Assembly (NCBI RefSeq): GCF_017114825.1
Contig: NZ_JADEVO010000046.1
Span: 1 to 41,556 of the forward strand
Length of the DNA: 41,556 bases
Direction of reading: 5' to 3'
Origin: Pseudomonas gregormendelii
GTDB lineage: Bacteria > Pseudomonadota > Gammaproteobacteria > Pseudomonadales > Pseudomonadaceae
Every line of letters begins with the position of its first letter. The first letter of the stretch is position 1. Under the pieces are notes generated by a model. It worked only from the letters and a program-made list of their open reading frames with translations. It ran no database searches and had not been told where the DNA came from. A program made the translations under genes and the position numbers. This document shows positions 15,900-24,880 of the stretch, one piece after another.

Positions 15900-16889
15900 T
15901 CAGCCGGGGATGATCCGGTTCTTGCCCTGTCGCTTGGCTTCATACATCGCGGCATCCGCCCGGGAGAACAGGCTGTCGACACTGTCATCCTCAGGCAAGA
16001 GGCTGGTCAGGCCCTGGCTGATGGTGATGGTGAAAGTCCGGCTGTCGTGGCTGAAACTCAGTTGTTGAATTTCCCGTTGCAGGCGCTCGGCCACCTGCAT
16101 GGCCACCCCGGGCTCACAGCCTGGAAACACTGCCGCAAACTCCTCTCCGCCGATGCGCCCGAACACGTCACCACGACGCAATGCGGCGCGACCGCACTCA
16201 GCGATGCGTTGCAACACGTTATCGCCTTCCTGGTGGCCATAGGTGTCGTTCACGGTCTTGAAATCATCGATATCCAGCATCAGGAACGACAGCGGGGTGC
16301 CCTGGGTTCGCGCCCGCTCGAACTCGTGGTTGGCGCATTCAAAAAAATGCCGGCGGTTGCTGCTTTCGGTCAATTCGTCGGTAGTGGCCAGGCGTTGCAG
16401 TTCGGTTTCGAGGTGCTTTTTTTCGGTGATGTCTTCAGCAATGCCGACGATGATCAAAGGCTGGCCCGGCTCGCCCTGGCGGTTGATAAAGCACTTGTCG
16501 CTCAGCCAGCGTACCTGGCCGTCGGCGGTAACGATTCGATACTCACGGTCTTCGACCGAGCCTTTGTCCAGCACGGAGGCCAGGCTGCGCTCGGCTTCTT
16601 CCAGGTCATCCGGGTAAACGCTGTCGCGCCACTGGTTGTAGTCGGCCAGCAACGGGTCGGTGGGGCGCCCAAAAATTCGTTCGTAGGCCGGGCTGACATA
16701 GAGCACCTCGCGGGTTTCCCAGTTGAATGCCCACAGCACCGCATTGACGCTCACCAGCAGCGAGCTCAACAGCTGTTCGCGTTCACTCAAGCGCGCGACC
16801 TCGCCTCGGGCCTGCATCAGCGCCATCAGGGTCTGGGCGGCCTCTGGCCATTGCGGCGGGGAAGAATCCTGCGGGTTTTTATCGACCAT
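15900..16889 (-). CDS. PAS-GGDEF diguanylate cyclase
   Basis: Start MVDKNPQD at 16889 gives 329 aa. The long upstream open frame lacks any ribosome site and reads like non-coding sequence. A PAS/PAC domain lies at about 45-158, and a GGDEF domain at about 165-325 with the active motif RIGGEEF (247-251). An inhibitory RxxD site (RRGD) lies five residues before it. It should make c-di-GMP and be feedback-inhibited. The usual TGLxN signature at the domain start is TESSN here, an unusual variant. There are no membrane segments, so it is cytosolic. Confidence 0.88.
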   Translation of the reverse strand: MVDKNPQDSSPPQWPEAAQTLMALMQARGEVARLSEREQLLSSLLVSVNAVLWAFNWETREVLYVSPAYERIFGRPTDPLLADYNQWRDSVYPDDLEEAERSLASVLDKGSVEDREYRIVTADGQVRWLSDKCFINRQGEPGQPLIIVGIAEDITEKKHLETELQRLATTDELTESSNRRHFFECANHEFERARTQGTPLSFLMLDIDDFKTVNDTYGHQEGDNVLQRIAECGRAALRRGDVFGRIGGEEFAAVFPGCEPGVAMQVAERLQREIQQLSFSHDSRTFTITISQGLTSLLPEDDSVDSLFSRADAAMYEAKRQGKNRIIPG

Positions 16890-17169
16890 CGACACTAATC
16901 TCAAAGAGCGTGCCGCGAGTTCGGCAGCGGCTGCAACGAAGACCGCCAGGGTGGCGAAGTGCTTTTGAGATAGGGGATTTGGAACTAAGTTCCCGGGGCA
17001 GGGAGAGCAGGGGGATGCACCCGCCGGGCGGTAAGCTAAGGGTTTTATCGCGTGCAGCGGTTGTTCAGGGGGCGTTTGCTGCGCAAAAAGCGAGCGGGAG
17101 CAAGCATACTCGCCACAGGAGCGCGCCTTGCTGTCGCGGAGCACCTCGGGCGAGGTGCTCTGCGTGGGG

Positions 17170-18354
17170 TCAGGCGTTGGCGGGGCGCAAGGAGTAGGTT
17201 TTCAGCTGGTCGGCGAAGTCACGCAGGGACTGAATCCCGCTGGCTTCAGCCTCGTGAATCCATTCCTTGATGGCTGCCAGCATGTCGTGACCATTGGAAC
17301 TGGTCTTGACCCAGATCTGCTGCAAAGCCAGGCGCTTCTCGTAAATGACTTTCAGGGCCTGACTGTGCTCGAGCATGGTCTGGATCCGCACATGGTGCTT
17401 GTCATCCAGCAGGCTGGTTTCACGCGACAACAGACGCTTGGCCCGGTGAAACTGGTGGCGAACGGAGTGATCGACCTTTTCCAGCTCTTGCTTGACCAGG
17501 GGCGCGATGACCAATTTGCGGTACTGGGCCATGATCTGGAAACGATTGTTGAGGATCGCCATGGCGGTATCCATGTCCAGGTTGCCTTTGCCTTCAACCC
17601 GATGGGCAATTGGCGCGACCCGCTGAACCTTGGCCAGGCGCAGGAAGCTGAAAACCTGGATCCAGGCCCAGCCGAGGTCGAACTCCCATTTCTTCACCGA
17701 CAGTTTTGCCGAGTTGGGGTAGGTGTGGTGGTTGTTGTGCAGTTCTTCGCCGCCAATCAGGATGCCCCACGGCACCAGGTTGGTGGCCGCATCGCGGCAT
17801 TCGAAGTTGCGATAACCGATGGCATGGCCCAGGCCGTTGACCACGCCGGCCGCCCACACTGGGATCCACATCATCTGGATGGCCCAGATGGTGATGCCGA
17901 TGGTGCCGAACAGCAACACGTCGATGACACCCATGATTGCCACGCCCAGTAGCGGAAAGCGGCTATACAGGTTACGTTCGATCCAGTCTTCCGGGCAGTT
18001 CTTGCCATAGATGCGCAGGGTCTCCGGATTTTCCGCTTCGGCGCGATACAGCTCCGCACCTTTGCGCAAAACGGTGGACAGGCCCTTGACGACGGGGCTG
18101 TGCGGGTCATCGACGGTTTCGCATTTGGCGTGATGCTTGCGGTGGATAGCGGTCCACTCACGGGTGTTCTGCGCCGTGGTCAACCACAGCCAGAAGCGGA
18201 AGAAATGTTTCAGGCCGGCATTGAGCTCAAGGGAGCGATGGGCTGAATAGCGATGCAGATAGACAGTGACGCCGATGATTGTGATGTGGGTCATCAGCAG
18301 GGTGACTGCCACCAGTGACCAAGGCGACAAGCCAAGAAAACCTTCGTACCACAT
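17170..18354 (-). CDS. desA: Acyl-lipid delta-9-type fatty acid desaturase
   Basis: This membrane di-iron desaturase (394 aa from MWYEGFLGLSPW) has the three histidine boxes HRYSAHR, HRKHH and HNNHH. It has hydrophobic helices around residues 10-35, 55-70 and 135-190. It inserts a double bond in phospholipid acyl chains and so tunes membrane fluidity. The order desA followed by a divergent PAS-GGDEF-EAL gene, oscA, sbp and cysTWA matches what I recall of P. aeruginosa PA0286-PA0280. The extension to 18411 lacks support. Confidence 0.9.
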   Translation of the reverse strand: MWYEGFLGLSPWSLVAVTLLMTHITIIGVTVYLHRYSAHRSLELNAGLKHFFRFWLWLTTAQNTREWTAIHRKHHAKCETVDDPHSPVVKGLSTVLRKGAELYRAEAENPETLRIYGKNCPEDWIERNLYSRFPLLGVAIMGVIDVLLFGTIGITIWAIQMMWIPVWAAGVVNGLGHAIGYRNFECRDAATNLVPWGILIGGEELHNNHHTYPNSAKLSVKKWEFDLGWAWIQVFSFLRLAKVQRVAPIAHRVEGKGNLDMDTAMAILNNRFQIMAQYRKLVIAPLVKQELEKVDHSVRHQFHRAKRLLSRETSLLDDKHHVRIQTMLEHSQALKVIYEKRLALQQIWVKTSSNGHDMLAAIKEWIHEAEASGIQSLRDFADQLKTYSLRPANA

Positions 18355-18487
18355 AGGCTGTAGGGCCCTCGATAAAGAAAAAAACAGCCCTCGCATTATC
18401 ACCAAGCGCACAGATAAAACCAGTCACCCTTTCAGATAAGAGTGGCTGGATGTTTCTTTACCCTATAATTCCAATCATTTGAGGGAC

Positions 18488-20422
18488 ATGGACGACCGAA
18501 TGTCTGCCACCTATCGCGACGCCCTGCGTGCAGCGCTGCTGTATCTGCTGCTTTCCGTCCTCTGGGTTTCGCTCAGCGGTTTTGCATTAAACAGTTTCTT
18601 CGATGATTCGGCCGAGGCGTTGCACTGGCAAACGATCAACGGCTACATCTGGCTGATTCTAAGCGCGGGCATTATTTTCATTGCCCGCACGCGTTTGTTC
18701 CGCTGCCTTGGGATCGGTGCGCAGTTGCGTGAGCGTTCTGCGGATAGAGAGCGGCTGCGTCAGGCGGCGGCCGTGTTCGATTGCACCCGCGAAGGCGTGC
18801 TGGTCACAAATGACAAAGGATTGATCGTTCACGTCAACCGGGCGTTTATGCAGATCACCGGCTATCAGCGCGAAGAAGTGATGGGCCAGCAACCGAGCCT
18901 GTTCAAATCCGGTCGCCATCCGGCGAGCTTCTACCAGGCCATGTTCAAGACGCTCAACAGTGTTGGCGAGTGGAGCGGTGAAATCTGGAATCGGCGCAAA
19001 AGCGGGGAAATCTACCCGCAGTGGCAGACGATCCGTATCGTTCGCGACGATGATGGACGGGTCAGCCAATACGTGGCGGTATTTTCCGACATCAGTGCAA
19101 TCAAGAACTCCGAGAATGAGCTGACCCATCTCGCCCATCACGACCCATTGACCGACTTGCCCAATCGCCTGCTGTTCACCGACCGCGCCGAACAGGCCGT
19201 GGCATCGGCACAGGTGCACAAGCGCGGCTGCGCCCTGCTGGTGATCGACCTGGATCACTTCAAGATGATCAACGACAGCCTCGGTCACACCGTGGGCGAT
19301 CAGATGCTCAAGGCCGTGGCCGAGCGGCTGCTGGCGATGTTCGGGCCAGGCATTACCCTGGCCCGCCTCGGGGGCGATGAATTTGCAGTCCTGGCGGAAG
19401 GTTGCCCGCAACTGGTCCATGCGGCGGCGCTGGCCCAGCGGATCATTGACGGCTTCAAGGAAGCCTTCGTGATCGACGGCAATCAGCTGTTCATCAACGC
19501 CAGCGTGGGCATCAGCCTGTTTCCCAGCGACGCCCTGAGTGCCGCGCAGTTGCTGCGTAATGCGGACGCGGCCTTGTTCAAGGCGAAAAATGCAGGCCGC
19601 GACAGCTATGCGCTTTATACCGAAGAACTGACGGCCCAGGCCCAGCAGCGGGTCGAGACCGCGTTCGAATTACGCAGGGCGCTGGAGCAGGATGAGCTGC
19701 GGGTGTATTACCAGCCGGTCCACGACCTGAAGACCAGTCGCCTGATCGGCGTCGAGGCGCTGGTGCGCTGGGAGCACCCTCTGCGGGGTTTGGTCTCGCC
19801 TGCCGAGTTCATTCCCATCGCCGAGCGTACCGGCCTGATCGCGGAAATCGATGCCTGGGTCATGCAGCAGGCGTGTCAGCAAATGTGCCAATGGCAGCAG
19901 TCCGGCGTTGTGTTGTCGTTTGTTGCGGTGAATGTGTCTGCGCGGCTGTTTGCCCGTCGTGAGCTGTACCAGCAGGTGGCGCAGGTGCTGCGCGACACAG
20001 GGCTCAACCCGGCGTTTCTGGAGCTGGAGGTGACAGAAAGCGCGGTAATGGATGACCCGGAAGTGGCGCTGGAGCAGATGCATCGCTTGCGTGAGCTGGG
20101 CGTGCGCCTGGCGATCGATGATTTTGGCACCGGCTATTCATCCTTGCTGCGGCTCAAGCGCTTGCCAGTACAGAAACTCAAGATCGACCAGGGTTTCGTT
20201 GCCGGGCTGCCGTGGGACGACGACGACGACGTGGCGATCGTGCGGGTCATTATCGCGTTGGCCAAGAGCATGGGCATGCAGGTGCACGCCGAAGGGATCG
20301 AGCAGGTCGAGCAGGCCAGTTTCCTGCTCGAGCACGACTGCGATCTTGGCCAGGGCTACTGGTTCGCGCGACCAATGCCTGCTGCGCAGCTCGACTGGGC
20401 GCGGGCGCCGCTTATCGGTTAG
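18488..20422 (+). CDS. Membrane PAS-GGDEF-EAL c-di-GMP protein
   Basis: About 644 aa. Two membrane helices (about residues 13-35 and 50-70) come first. Then come a PAS domain (about 90-215), a GGDEF domain with intact LGGDEF (about 295-299) and an EAL domain with GVEALVRW (about 423), the DDFGTGYSSL motif and HAEGIE. Both catalytic motifs look intact, so cyclase, phosphodiesterase or both are possible. It is the apparent counterpart of P. aeruginosa PA0285 (PipA). The start is uncertain: ATG 18488 is very near GAGGG, and ATG 18500 and TTG 18479 are alternatives. Confidence 0.88.
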   Translation: MDDRMSATYRDALRAALLYLLLSVLWVSLSGFALNSFFDDSAEALHWQTINGYIWLILSAGIIFIARTRLFRCLGIGAQLRERSADRERLRQAAAVFDCTREGVLVTNDKGLIVHVNRAFMQITGYQREEVMGQQPSLFKSGRHPASFYQAMFKTLNSVGEWSGEIWNRRKSGEIYPQWQTIRIVRDDDGRVSQYVAVFSDISAIKNSENELTHLAHHDPLTDLPNRLLFTDRAEQAVASAQVHKRGCALLVIDLDHFKMINDSLGHTVGDQMLKAVAERLLAMFGPGITLARLGGDEFAVLAEGCPQLVHAAALAQRIIDGFKEAFVIDGNQLFINASVGISLFPSDALSAAQLLRNADAALFKAKNAGRDSYALYTEELTAQAQQRVETAFELRRALEQDELRVYYQPVHDLKTSRLIGVEALVRWEHPLRGLVSPAEFIPIAERTGLIAEIDAWVMQQACQQMCQWQQSGVVLSFVAVNVSARLFARRELYQQVAQVLRDTGLNPAFLELEVTESAVMDDPEVALEQMHRLRELGVRLAIDDFGTGYSSLLRLKRLPVQKLKIDQGFVAGLPWDDDDDVAIVRVIIALAKSMGMQVHAEGIEQVEQASFLLEHDCDLGQGYWFARPMPAAQLDWARAPLIG

Positions 20423-20460
20423 ACGTTCTTGTGGTCCCCTTGAAAGATTGCGCAGCATCA

Positions 20461-20491
20461 ATCGCAGCCTCGTTTCACTCGACAGCTCCTA
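20461..20491. repeat. Solitary REP half-element
   Basis: ATCGCAGCCTCGTTTCACTC followed by GACAGCTCCTAC matches the right arm of the pair at 15801-15888. No convincing left arm is seen. Confidence 0.65.
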
Positions 20492-20542
20492 CGGGGCGGA
20501 GGATGGGCGGTGTTCGTCATGAGTACTTCTGGTTATATAAAC

Positions 20543-20567
20543 ATTCTTAAATAGTCTTTTTAAGAAT
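20543..20567. promoter_or_regulatory. Palindrome upstream of oscA, candidate CysB-type sulfur control site
   Basis: A perfect inverted repeat, ATTCTTAAA-(7 bp)-TTTAAGAAT, sits in an AT-rich block about 85 bp before the oscA start. TATATAA lies just upstream. The sulfate-uptake cluster that follows is CysB-controlled in relatives, and CysB sites are AT-rich with ATTC/GAAT-like halves. Assignment to CysB is inference. Confidence 0.5.
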
Positions 20568-20649
20568 ATCCGCACCTATCTACTATTGGTCTCACGCCGC
20601 AAGCAGTGCCGCCACTGCCAGGCAACCTCTCAGTCGAAGGAGCAGCACC

Positions 20650-20832
20650 ATGAGCGCATCCCTACGTAGCGTTGACGGCCAGGACGAAGCAACCATCCTG
20701 CGCGAGATCCAGAGCGCACTGCGCGACCTGCGGTTCGGGGCAGTGGAAATCACTGTGCACAACGCTCAGGTCGTCCAGATCGAACGCAAGGAAAAATTCC
20801 GTCTGCAGCAGCCGGGCAACAAGCCGGGCTGA
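20650..20832 (+). CDS. oscA: Sulfur-starvation small protein OscA (DUF2292/YezD family)
   Basis: This 60-aa protein starts after a clear AAGGAG site. It has the DUF2292 pattern: ILREIQSALRDLRFGAVEIT, then VHNAQVVQIERKEKFRL. In Pseudomonas, oscA lies upstream of sbp and is needed for use of organic sulfur when sulfate uptake is limited, for example under chromate. The molecular function is unknown; the fold resembles a short beta-alpha DNA- or RNA-binding module. It is probably co-transcribed with sbp, 98 bp downstream. Confidence 0.9.
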   Translation: MSASLRSVDGQDEATILREIQSALRDLRFGAVEITVHNAQVVQIERKEKFRLQQPGNKPG

Positions 20833-20930
20833 TCAATGATCACGCACTTGGCCGAACGATCTTTGAGCCGTACCGCGATTCCATAAAATCAAAAAAAGCC
20901 AACACAATCAGAATTCCAGGAGCTTTCACC

Positions 20931-21944
20931 ATGTCGTCGATTCGTCATTTCGCTTTGGCCGCCCTGGCCAGTGCCCTTTTTGCTGGTTCTGCGGTTGCCA
21001 AGGACTACGAGCTCCTTAACGTGTCGTACGACCCGACTCGCGAGCTGTATCAGGAATACAACGCAGAATTCGTCAAATTCTGGCAGAAAGACCACGCCGG
21101 CGATTCGGTGAAAATCCAGCAGTCCCACGGTGGCTCGGGCAAGCAGGGCCGTGCGGTCATCGACGGTCTGCGTGCCGACGTGGTGACCCTGGCACTGGCC
21201 GGCGACATCGATGAAATTGCCAAACTCGGCAAGACCTTGCCAGCCGACTGGCAGAAGCGTCTGCCGGAGGCGAGCACCCCTTACACTTCGACCATCGTGT
21301 TCCTGGTGCGCAAGGGCAACCCGAAAGGCATCAAGGACTGGGGCGACTTGGTTAAAAATGATGTGTCGGTGATCACCCCGAACCCGAAGACCTCCGGCGG
21401 CGCACGCTGGAACTTCCTCGCGGCCTGGGCTTATGGCCTCAAAGCCAACGGCGGTGACGAAGCCAAGGCCAAGGAATATGTGCAGACGCTGTTCAAGCAC
21501 GTCCCTGTGTTGGACACCGGCGCTCGCGGTTCGACCATCACTTTCGTCAACAACGGTCAGGGCGACGTGTTGCTGGCTTGGGAAAACGAAGCGTTCCTGG
21601 CTCTGAAGGAAGATGGCGGCGCCGACAAATTCGAGATCGTCGTGCCTTCGCTGTCGATCCTGGCCGAACCTCCAGTGGCTGTAGTCGACAAGAACGCCGA
21701 GAAAAAGGGCAACCAGCAGATCGCCGAAGCCTACCTCAAGCACCTGTACAGCCCGGCCGGCCAGGAAATTGCAGCGAAGAATTTCTATCGCCCACGTGAC
21801 AAGGAAGTCGCCGCCAAGTATGCCCAGCAGTTCCCGAAACTGGAGCTGGTGACCATCGACAAAGACTTCGGCGGCTGGAAAACTGCCCAACCGAAATTCT
21901 TTAATGATGGCGGGGTGTTCGACCAGATCTATCAGGCGCAGTAA
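20931..21944 (+). CDS. sbp: Periplasmic sulfate-binding protein
   Basis: The 337-aa precursor has a Sec signal peptide (residues 1-23, ending SAVA) and the sulfate/thiosulfate binder motifs: LNVSYDPTRELYQEYN, SHGGSGKQ and TPNPKTSGGARWN. It captures sulfate in the periplasm and passes it to CysTW. The CAGGAG ribosome site lies 8 bases before the ATG. A REP pair separates it from cysT, as often seen where the binding protein is made in excess of the permease. Confidence 0.96.
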   Translation: MSSIRHFALAALASALFAGSAVAKDYELLNVSYDPTRELYQEYNAEFVKFWQKDHAGDSVKIQQSHGGSGKQGRAVIDGLRADVVTLALAGDIDEIAKLGKTLPADWQKRLPEASTPYTSTIVFLVRKGNPKGIKDWGDLVKNDVSVITPNPKTSGGARWNFLAAWAYGLKANGGDEAKAKEYVQTLFKHVPVLDTGARGSTITFVNNGQGDVLLAWENEAFLALKEDGGADKFEIVVPSLSILAEPPVAVVDKNAEKKGNQQIAEAYLKHLYSPAGQEIAAKNFYRPRDKEVAAKYAQQFPKLELVTIDKDFGGWKTAQPKFFNDGGVFDQIYQAQ

Positions 21945-21968
21945 TCTCACTCGAAACGAGCCCCAACA

Positions 21969-22057
21969 TGTGGGAGCGAGCTGGCTCGCGAAGGCGGTAT
22001 TTCAGTGACAGGGATGTTGACTGATTCTTCCTCTTCGCGAGCAAGCCCGCTCCCACA
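21969..22057. repeat. Inverted REP pair between sbp and cysT
   Basis: TGTGGGAGCGAGCTGGCTCG (21969-21988) and the opposing arm CTTCGCGAGCAAGCCCGCTC (22033-22052), then CCACA, form a paired REP. Inside the operon it could protect the sbp transcript or weaken read-through into cysT. Confidence 0.85.
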
Positions 22058-22084
22058 TTGATGCGTTTTTAACCAAGGACTTTT

Positions 22085-22903
22085 ATGTCGCGTCGTATCT
22101 CCCCCGTCATACCCGGCTTCGGGCTGACGCTGGGCTACACCTTGGTGTACCTCAGCCTGATTGTGCTCATTCCACTGGCGGCGATGTTCGTGCACGCCTC
22201 TCAACTCACCTGGGATCAGTTCTGGGCAATCATCTCCGCGCCTCGAGTGCTGGCGGCGTTGAAGCTGAGCTTCGGCACTGCGCTCTATGCCGCGATCATC
22301 AACGGCATCATCGGCACGCTGCTCGCCTGGGTGCTGGTGCGCTATACCTTCCCGGGGCGCAAGATCATCGATGCGATGATCGACTTGCCCTTCGCCTTGC
22401 CGACCGCCGTAGCCGGCATCGCGCTGACTGCCCTCTACGCGCCTAACGGCTGGGTTGGCCAGCTGGCGGCGGATTTGGGCTTCAAGATCGCCTACACCCC
22501 CCTGGGTATCACCCTCGCGCTGACATTCGTTACGCTTCCATTCGTGGTACGTACGGTACAGCCGGTATTGGCCGATATCCCTCGTGAAGTCGAAGAAGCG
22601 GCGGCGTGCCTGGGTGCCAAACCCCTGCAGGTGTTTCGCCATATCCTGGTGCCAGCGCTGTTGCCAGCCTGGCTGACCGGCTTTGCCCTGGCCTTTGCCC
22701 GGGGGGTTGGCGAATACGGCTCGGTGATTTTCATCGCCGGCAACATGCCGATGAAAACTGAAATCCTGCCGCTGCTGATCATGGTCAAGCTCGACCAGTA
22801 CGATTACACCGGCGCCACGTCCATCGGTGTGTTGATGTTGGTGGTTTCCTTCGTCCTGTTGCTGCTGATCAACCTGCTGCAACGCCGTATCGAAACCCCA
22901 TAA
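22085..22903 (+). CDS. cysT: Sulfate/thiosulfate ABC permease CysT (CysU)
   Basis: This 272-aa inner-membrane protein has six hydrophobic segments. The permease EAA loop reads EVEEAAACLGAKPLQVFRHI (about residues 178-197), where the ATPase CysA docks. It pairs with CysW as the heterodimeric pore. The N-terminus MSRRISPVIPGFGLTLGYTL is usual for the family. cysW follows after 12 bp. Confidence 0.96.
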   Translation: MSRRISPVIPGFGLTLGYTLVYLSLIVLIPLAAMFVHASQLTWDQFWAIISAPRVLAALKLSFGTALYAAIINGIIGTLLAWVLVRYTFPGRKIIDAMIDLPFALPTAVAGIALTALYAPNGWVGQLAADLGFKIAYTPLGITLALTFVTLPFVVRTVQPVLADIPREVEEAAACLGAKPLQVFRHILVPALLPAWLTGFALAFARGVGEYGSVIFIAGNMPMKTEILPLLIMVKLDQYDYTGATSIGVLMLVVSFVLLLLINLLQRRIETP

Positions 22904-22915
22904 GGAGGCGCACAC

Positions 22916-23785
22916 ATGTCCCAATCGTCTATTGCTGCTGCTTCCTCGAACGCTGCCCGTCGTGGCAGTGCCAGTTCCCGTCGGGTGCTGATCGGCCTCG
23001 GCTGGCTGGTGTTCGCCCTGTTCCTGTTGCTGCCGCTGATCATCGTGGTCTCCCAGGGTTTGAAAATGGGTATCGGTGCATTCTTCACCGCGATCTTCGA
23101 GCCTGATGCGCTCTCCGCGCTGAAGCTCACCCTGATTGCCGTATTGATCTCCGTGCCCCTGAATGTCGTGTTTGGTGTCAGCGCCGCGTGGTGCGTGAGC
23201 AAGTACTCATTCCGTGGCAAGAGCATGCTGGTGACCCTGATCGACCTGCCTTTCTCGGTCTCGCCAGTGATCGCCGGTCTGGTCTACGTGCTGATGTTCG
23301 GCGCCCAAGGGCTGTTCGGGCCGTGGCTGCAGGATCATGACATCCAGATCGTCTTCGCCTTGCCGGGCATCGTGCTGGCGACGATCTTTGTCACCGTGCC
23401 ATTCGTGGCGCGGGAACTGATCCCGCTGATGCAGGAACAGGGCACCCAGGAAGAAGAAGCCGCCAGGCTGCTGGGGGCCAATGGTTGGCAGATGTTCTGG
23501 CACGTCACCGTGCCCAACATCAAGTGGGGCCTGATCTACGGCGTGGTGCTGTGTACCGCACGGGCCATGGGTGAGTTCGGTGCGGTGTCGGTGGTCTCCG
23601 GGCACATTCGCGGGGTGACCAACACCTTGCCGTTGCATGTCGAGATCCTCTACAACGAATACAACCACGTGGCCGCGTTCGCGGTAGCGAGCCTGTTGCT
23701 GATCATGGCGCTCTTCATCCTGCTGCTGAAGCAGTGGAGCGAAAATCGTATTAACCGCCTGCGCGCCAGCGCCGCGGAGGAATAA
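22916..23785 (+). CDS. cysW: Sulfate/thiosulfate ABC permease CysW
   Basis: This 289-aa protein has six membrane segments and the docking loop EEEAARLLGANGWQMFWHV. The VSPVIAGLVYVLMFGAQG stretch is typical of CysW. A ribosome site (AAGGAGG) lies in the short cysT-cysW gap. The stop at 23785 is 3 bp before the cysA ATG, so the pair is tightly coupled. Confidence 0.96.
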   Translation: MSQSSIAAASSNAARRGSASSRRVLIGLGWLVFALFLLLPLIIVVSQGLKMGIGAFFTAIFEPDALSALKLTLIAVLISVPLNVVFGVSAAWCVSKYSFRGKSMLVTLIDLPFSVSPVIAGLVYVLMFGAQGLFGPWLQDHDIQIVFALPGIVLATIFVTVPFVARELIPLMQEQGTQEEEAARLLGANGWQMFWHVTVPNIKWGLIYGVVLCTARAMGEFGAVSVVSGHIRGVTNTLPLHVEILYNEYNHVAAFAVASLLLIMALFILLLKQWSENRINRLRASAAEE

Positions 23786-23788
23786 TTC

Positions 23789-24778
23789 ATGTCGATCGAA
23801 GTGCGTAACGTCAGCAAGAATTTCAACGCGTTCAAGGCGCTGGACAACATCAGCCTGGACATCCAGAGCGGTGAGCTCGTGGCGCTGCTCGGCCCCTCCG
23901 GTTGCGGCAAGACCACGCTGCTGCGGATCATCGCCGGCCTGGAGACGCCGGATCAGGGCAATATCGTGTTCCACGGTGAAGACGTTTCCGGCCACGACGT
24001 GCGTGATCGTAACGTCGGCTTCGTGTTCCAGCATTACGCGCTGTTCCGCCACATGACGGTGTTCGACAACGTCGCGTTCGGCCTGCGCATGAAGCCGAAA
24101 AACCAGCGTCCGAGCGAAAGCCAGATCGCGGTCAAGGTTCACGAATTGCTCAACATGGTGCAGCTGGACTGGCTCTCGGATCGTTATCCGGAACAGCTTT
24201 CCGGTGGTCAGCGCCAGCGTATTGCCCTGGCCCGCGCCCTGGCGGTAGAGCCCAAAGTCCTGCTGCTCGACGAACCGTTCGGGGCCCTCGATGCCAAGGT
24301 CCGCAAGGAACTGCGGCGGTGGTTGGCGCGCCTGCACGAAGATATCAACCTGACGTCGGTGTTCGTGACCCACGACCAGGAAGAAGCCATGGAAGTCGCC
24401 GACCGCATCGTGGTGATGAACAAGGGCGTGATCGAGCAGATCGGCTCACCGGGTGACGTCTACGAGAACCCGGCCAGCGATTTCGTCTACCACTTCCTGG
24501 GGGATTCGAACCGGTTGCACCTGGGCGAAGACAATCACGTGCTGTTCCGTCCTCACGAAGTGTCGCTGTCGCGTCATGAGCTGGAGGATCACCATGCGGC
24601 CGAAGTGCGCGATATCCGCCCACTGGGTGCGACGACCCGGGTGACGCTGAAAGTCGAAGGCCAGAGCGAGCTGATCGAAGCGGAAGTGGTCAAGGACCAC
24701 GACAGCCTGACCGGGTTGGCGAAGGGGGAGACGCTGTTCTTCAAGCCGAAGGTCTGGCAGAAACTCGCCAACATCTAA
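23789..24778 (+). CDS. cysA: Sulfate/thiosulfate ABC transporter ATPase
   Basis: This 329-aa cytosolic ATPase energises CysTW. Walker A is GPSGCGKTT (about 35-43), the signature is LSGGQRQRIALARAL, Walker B is LLLDEPFGALD and the switch histidine is in VFVTHDQEEA. The C-terminal TOBE-like part (about 235-329) is that of CysA. The ribosome site GCGGAGGAA overlaps the cysW end. Confidence 0.97.
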   Translation: MSIEVRNVSKNFNAFKALDNISLDIQSGELVALLGPSGCGKTTLLRIIAGLETPDQGNIVFHGEDVSGHDVRDRNVGFVFQHYALFRHMTVFDNVAFGLRMKPKNQRPSESQIAVKVHELLNMVQLDWLSDRYPEQLSGGQRQRIALARALAVEPKVLLLDEPFGALDAKVRKELRRWLARLHEDINLTSVFVTHDQEEAMEVADRIVVMNKGVIEQIGSPGDVYENPASDFVYHFLGDSNRLHLGEDNHVLFRPHEVSLSRHELEDHHAAEVRDIRPLGATTRVTLKVEGQSELIEAEVVKDHDSLTGLAKGETLFFKPKVWQKLANI

Positions 24779-24781
24779 AAG

Positions 24782-24876
24782 CATCGCGGGCAAGCCCGCT
24801 ACCACAGGGTTTGAGGTTGGTCACAAGTTTTGTGTTCAACACCCATCCACTGTGGGAGCGGGCTTGCTCGCGAAAG
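24782..24876. repeat. Inverted REP pair after cysA
   Basis: CATCGCGGGCAAGCCCGCTA (24782-24801) and CTGTGGGAGCGGGCTTGCTC (24850-24869) face each other between the convergent cysA and the Mpo1-like gene. The pair probably stabilises or ends both transcripts. Confidence 0.85.
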
Positions 24877-24880
24877 CGAT

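Noticed and set aside
16890..17144. N-terminal extension of the diguanylate cyclase
   Set aside because: No ribosome site, and the translated sequence has a non-coding look (Cys/Pro/Ser-rich).
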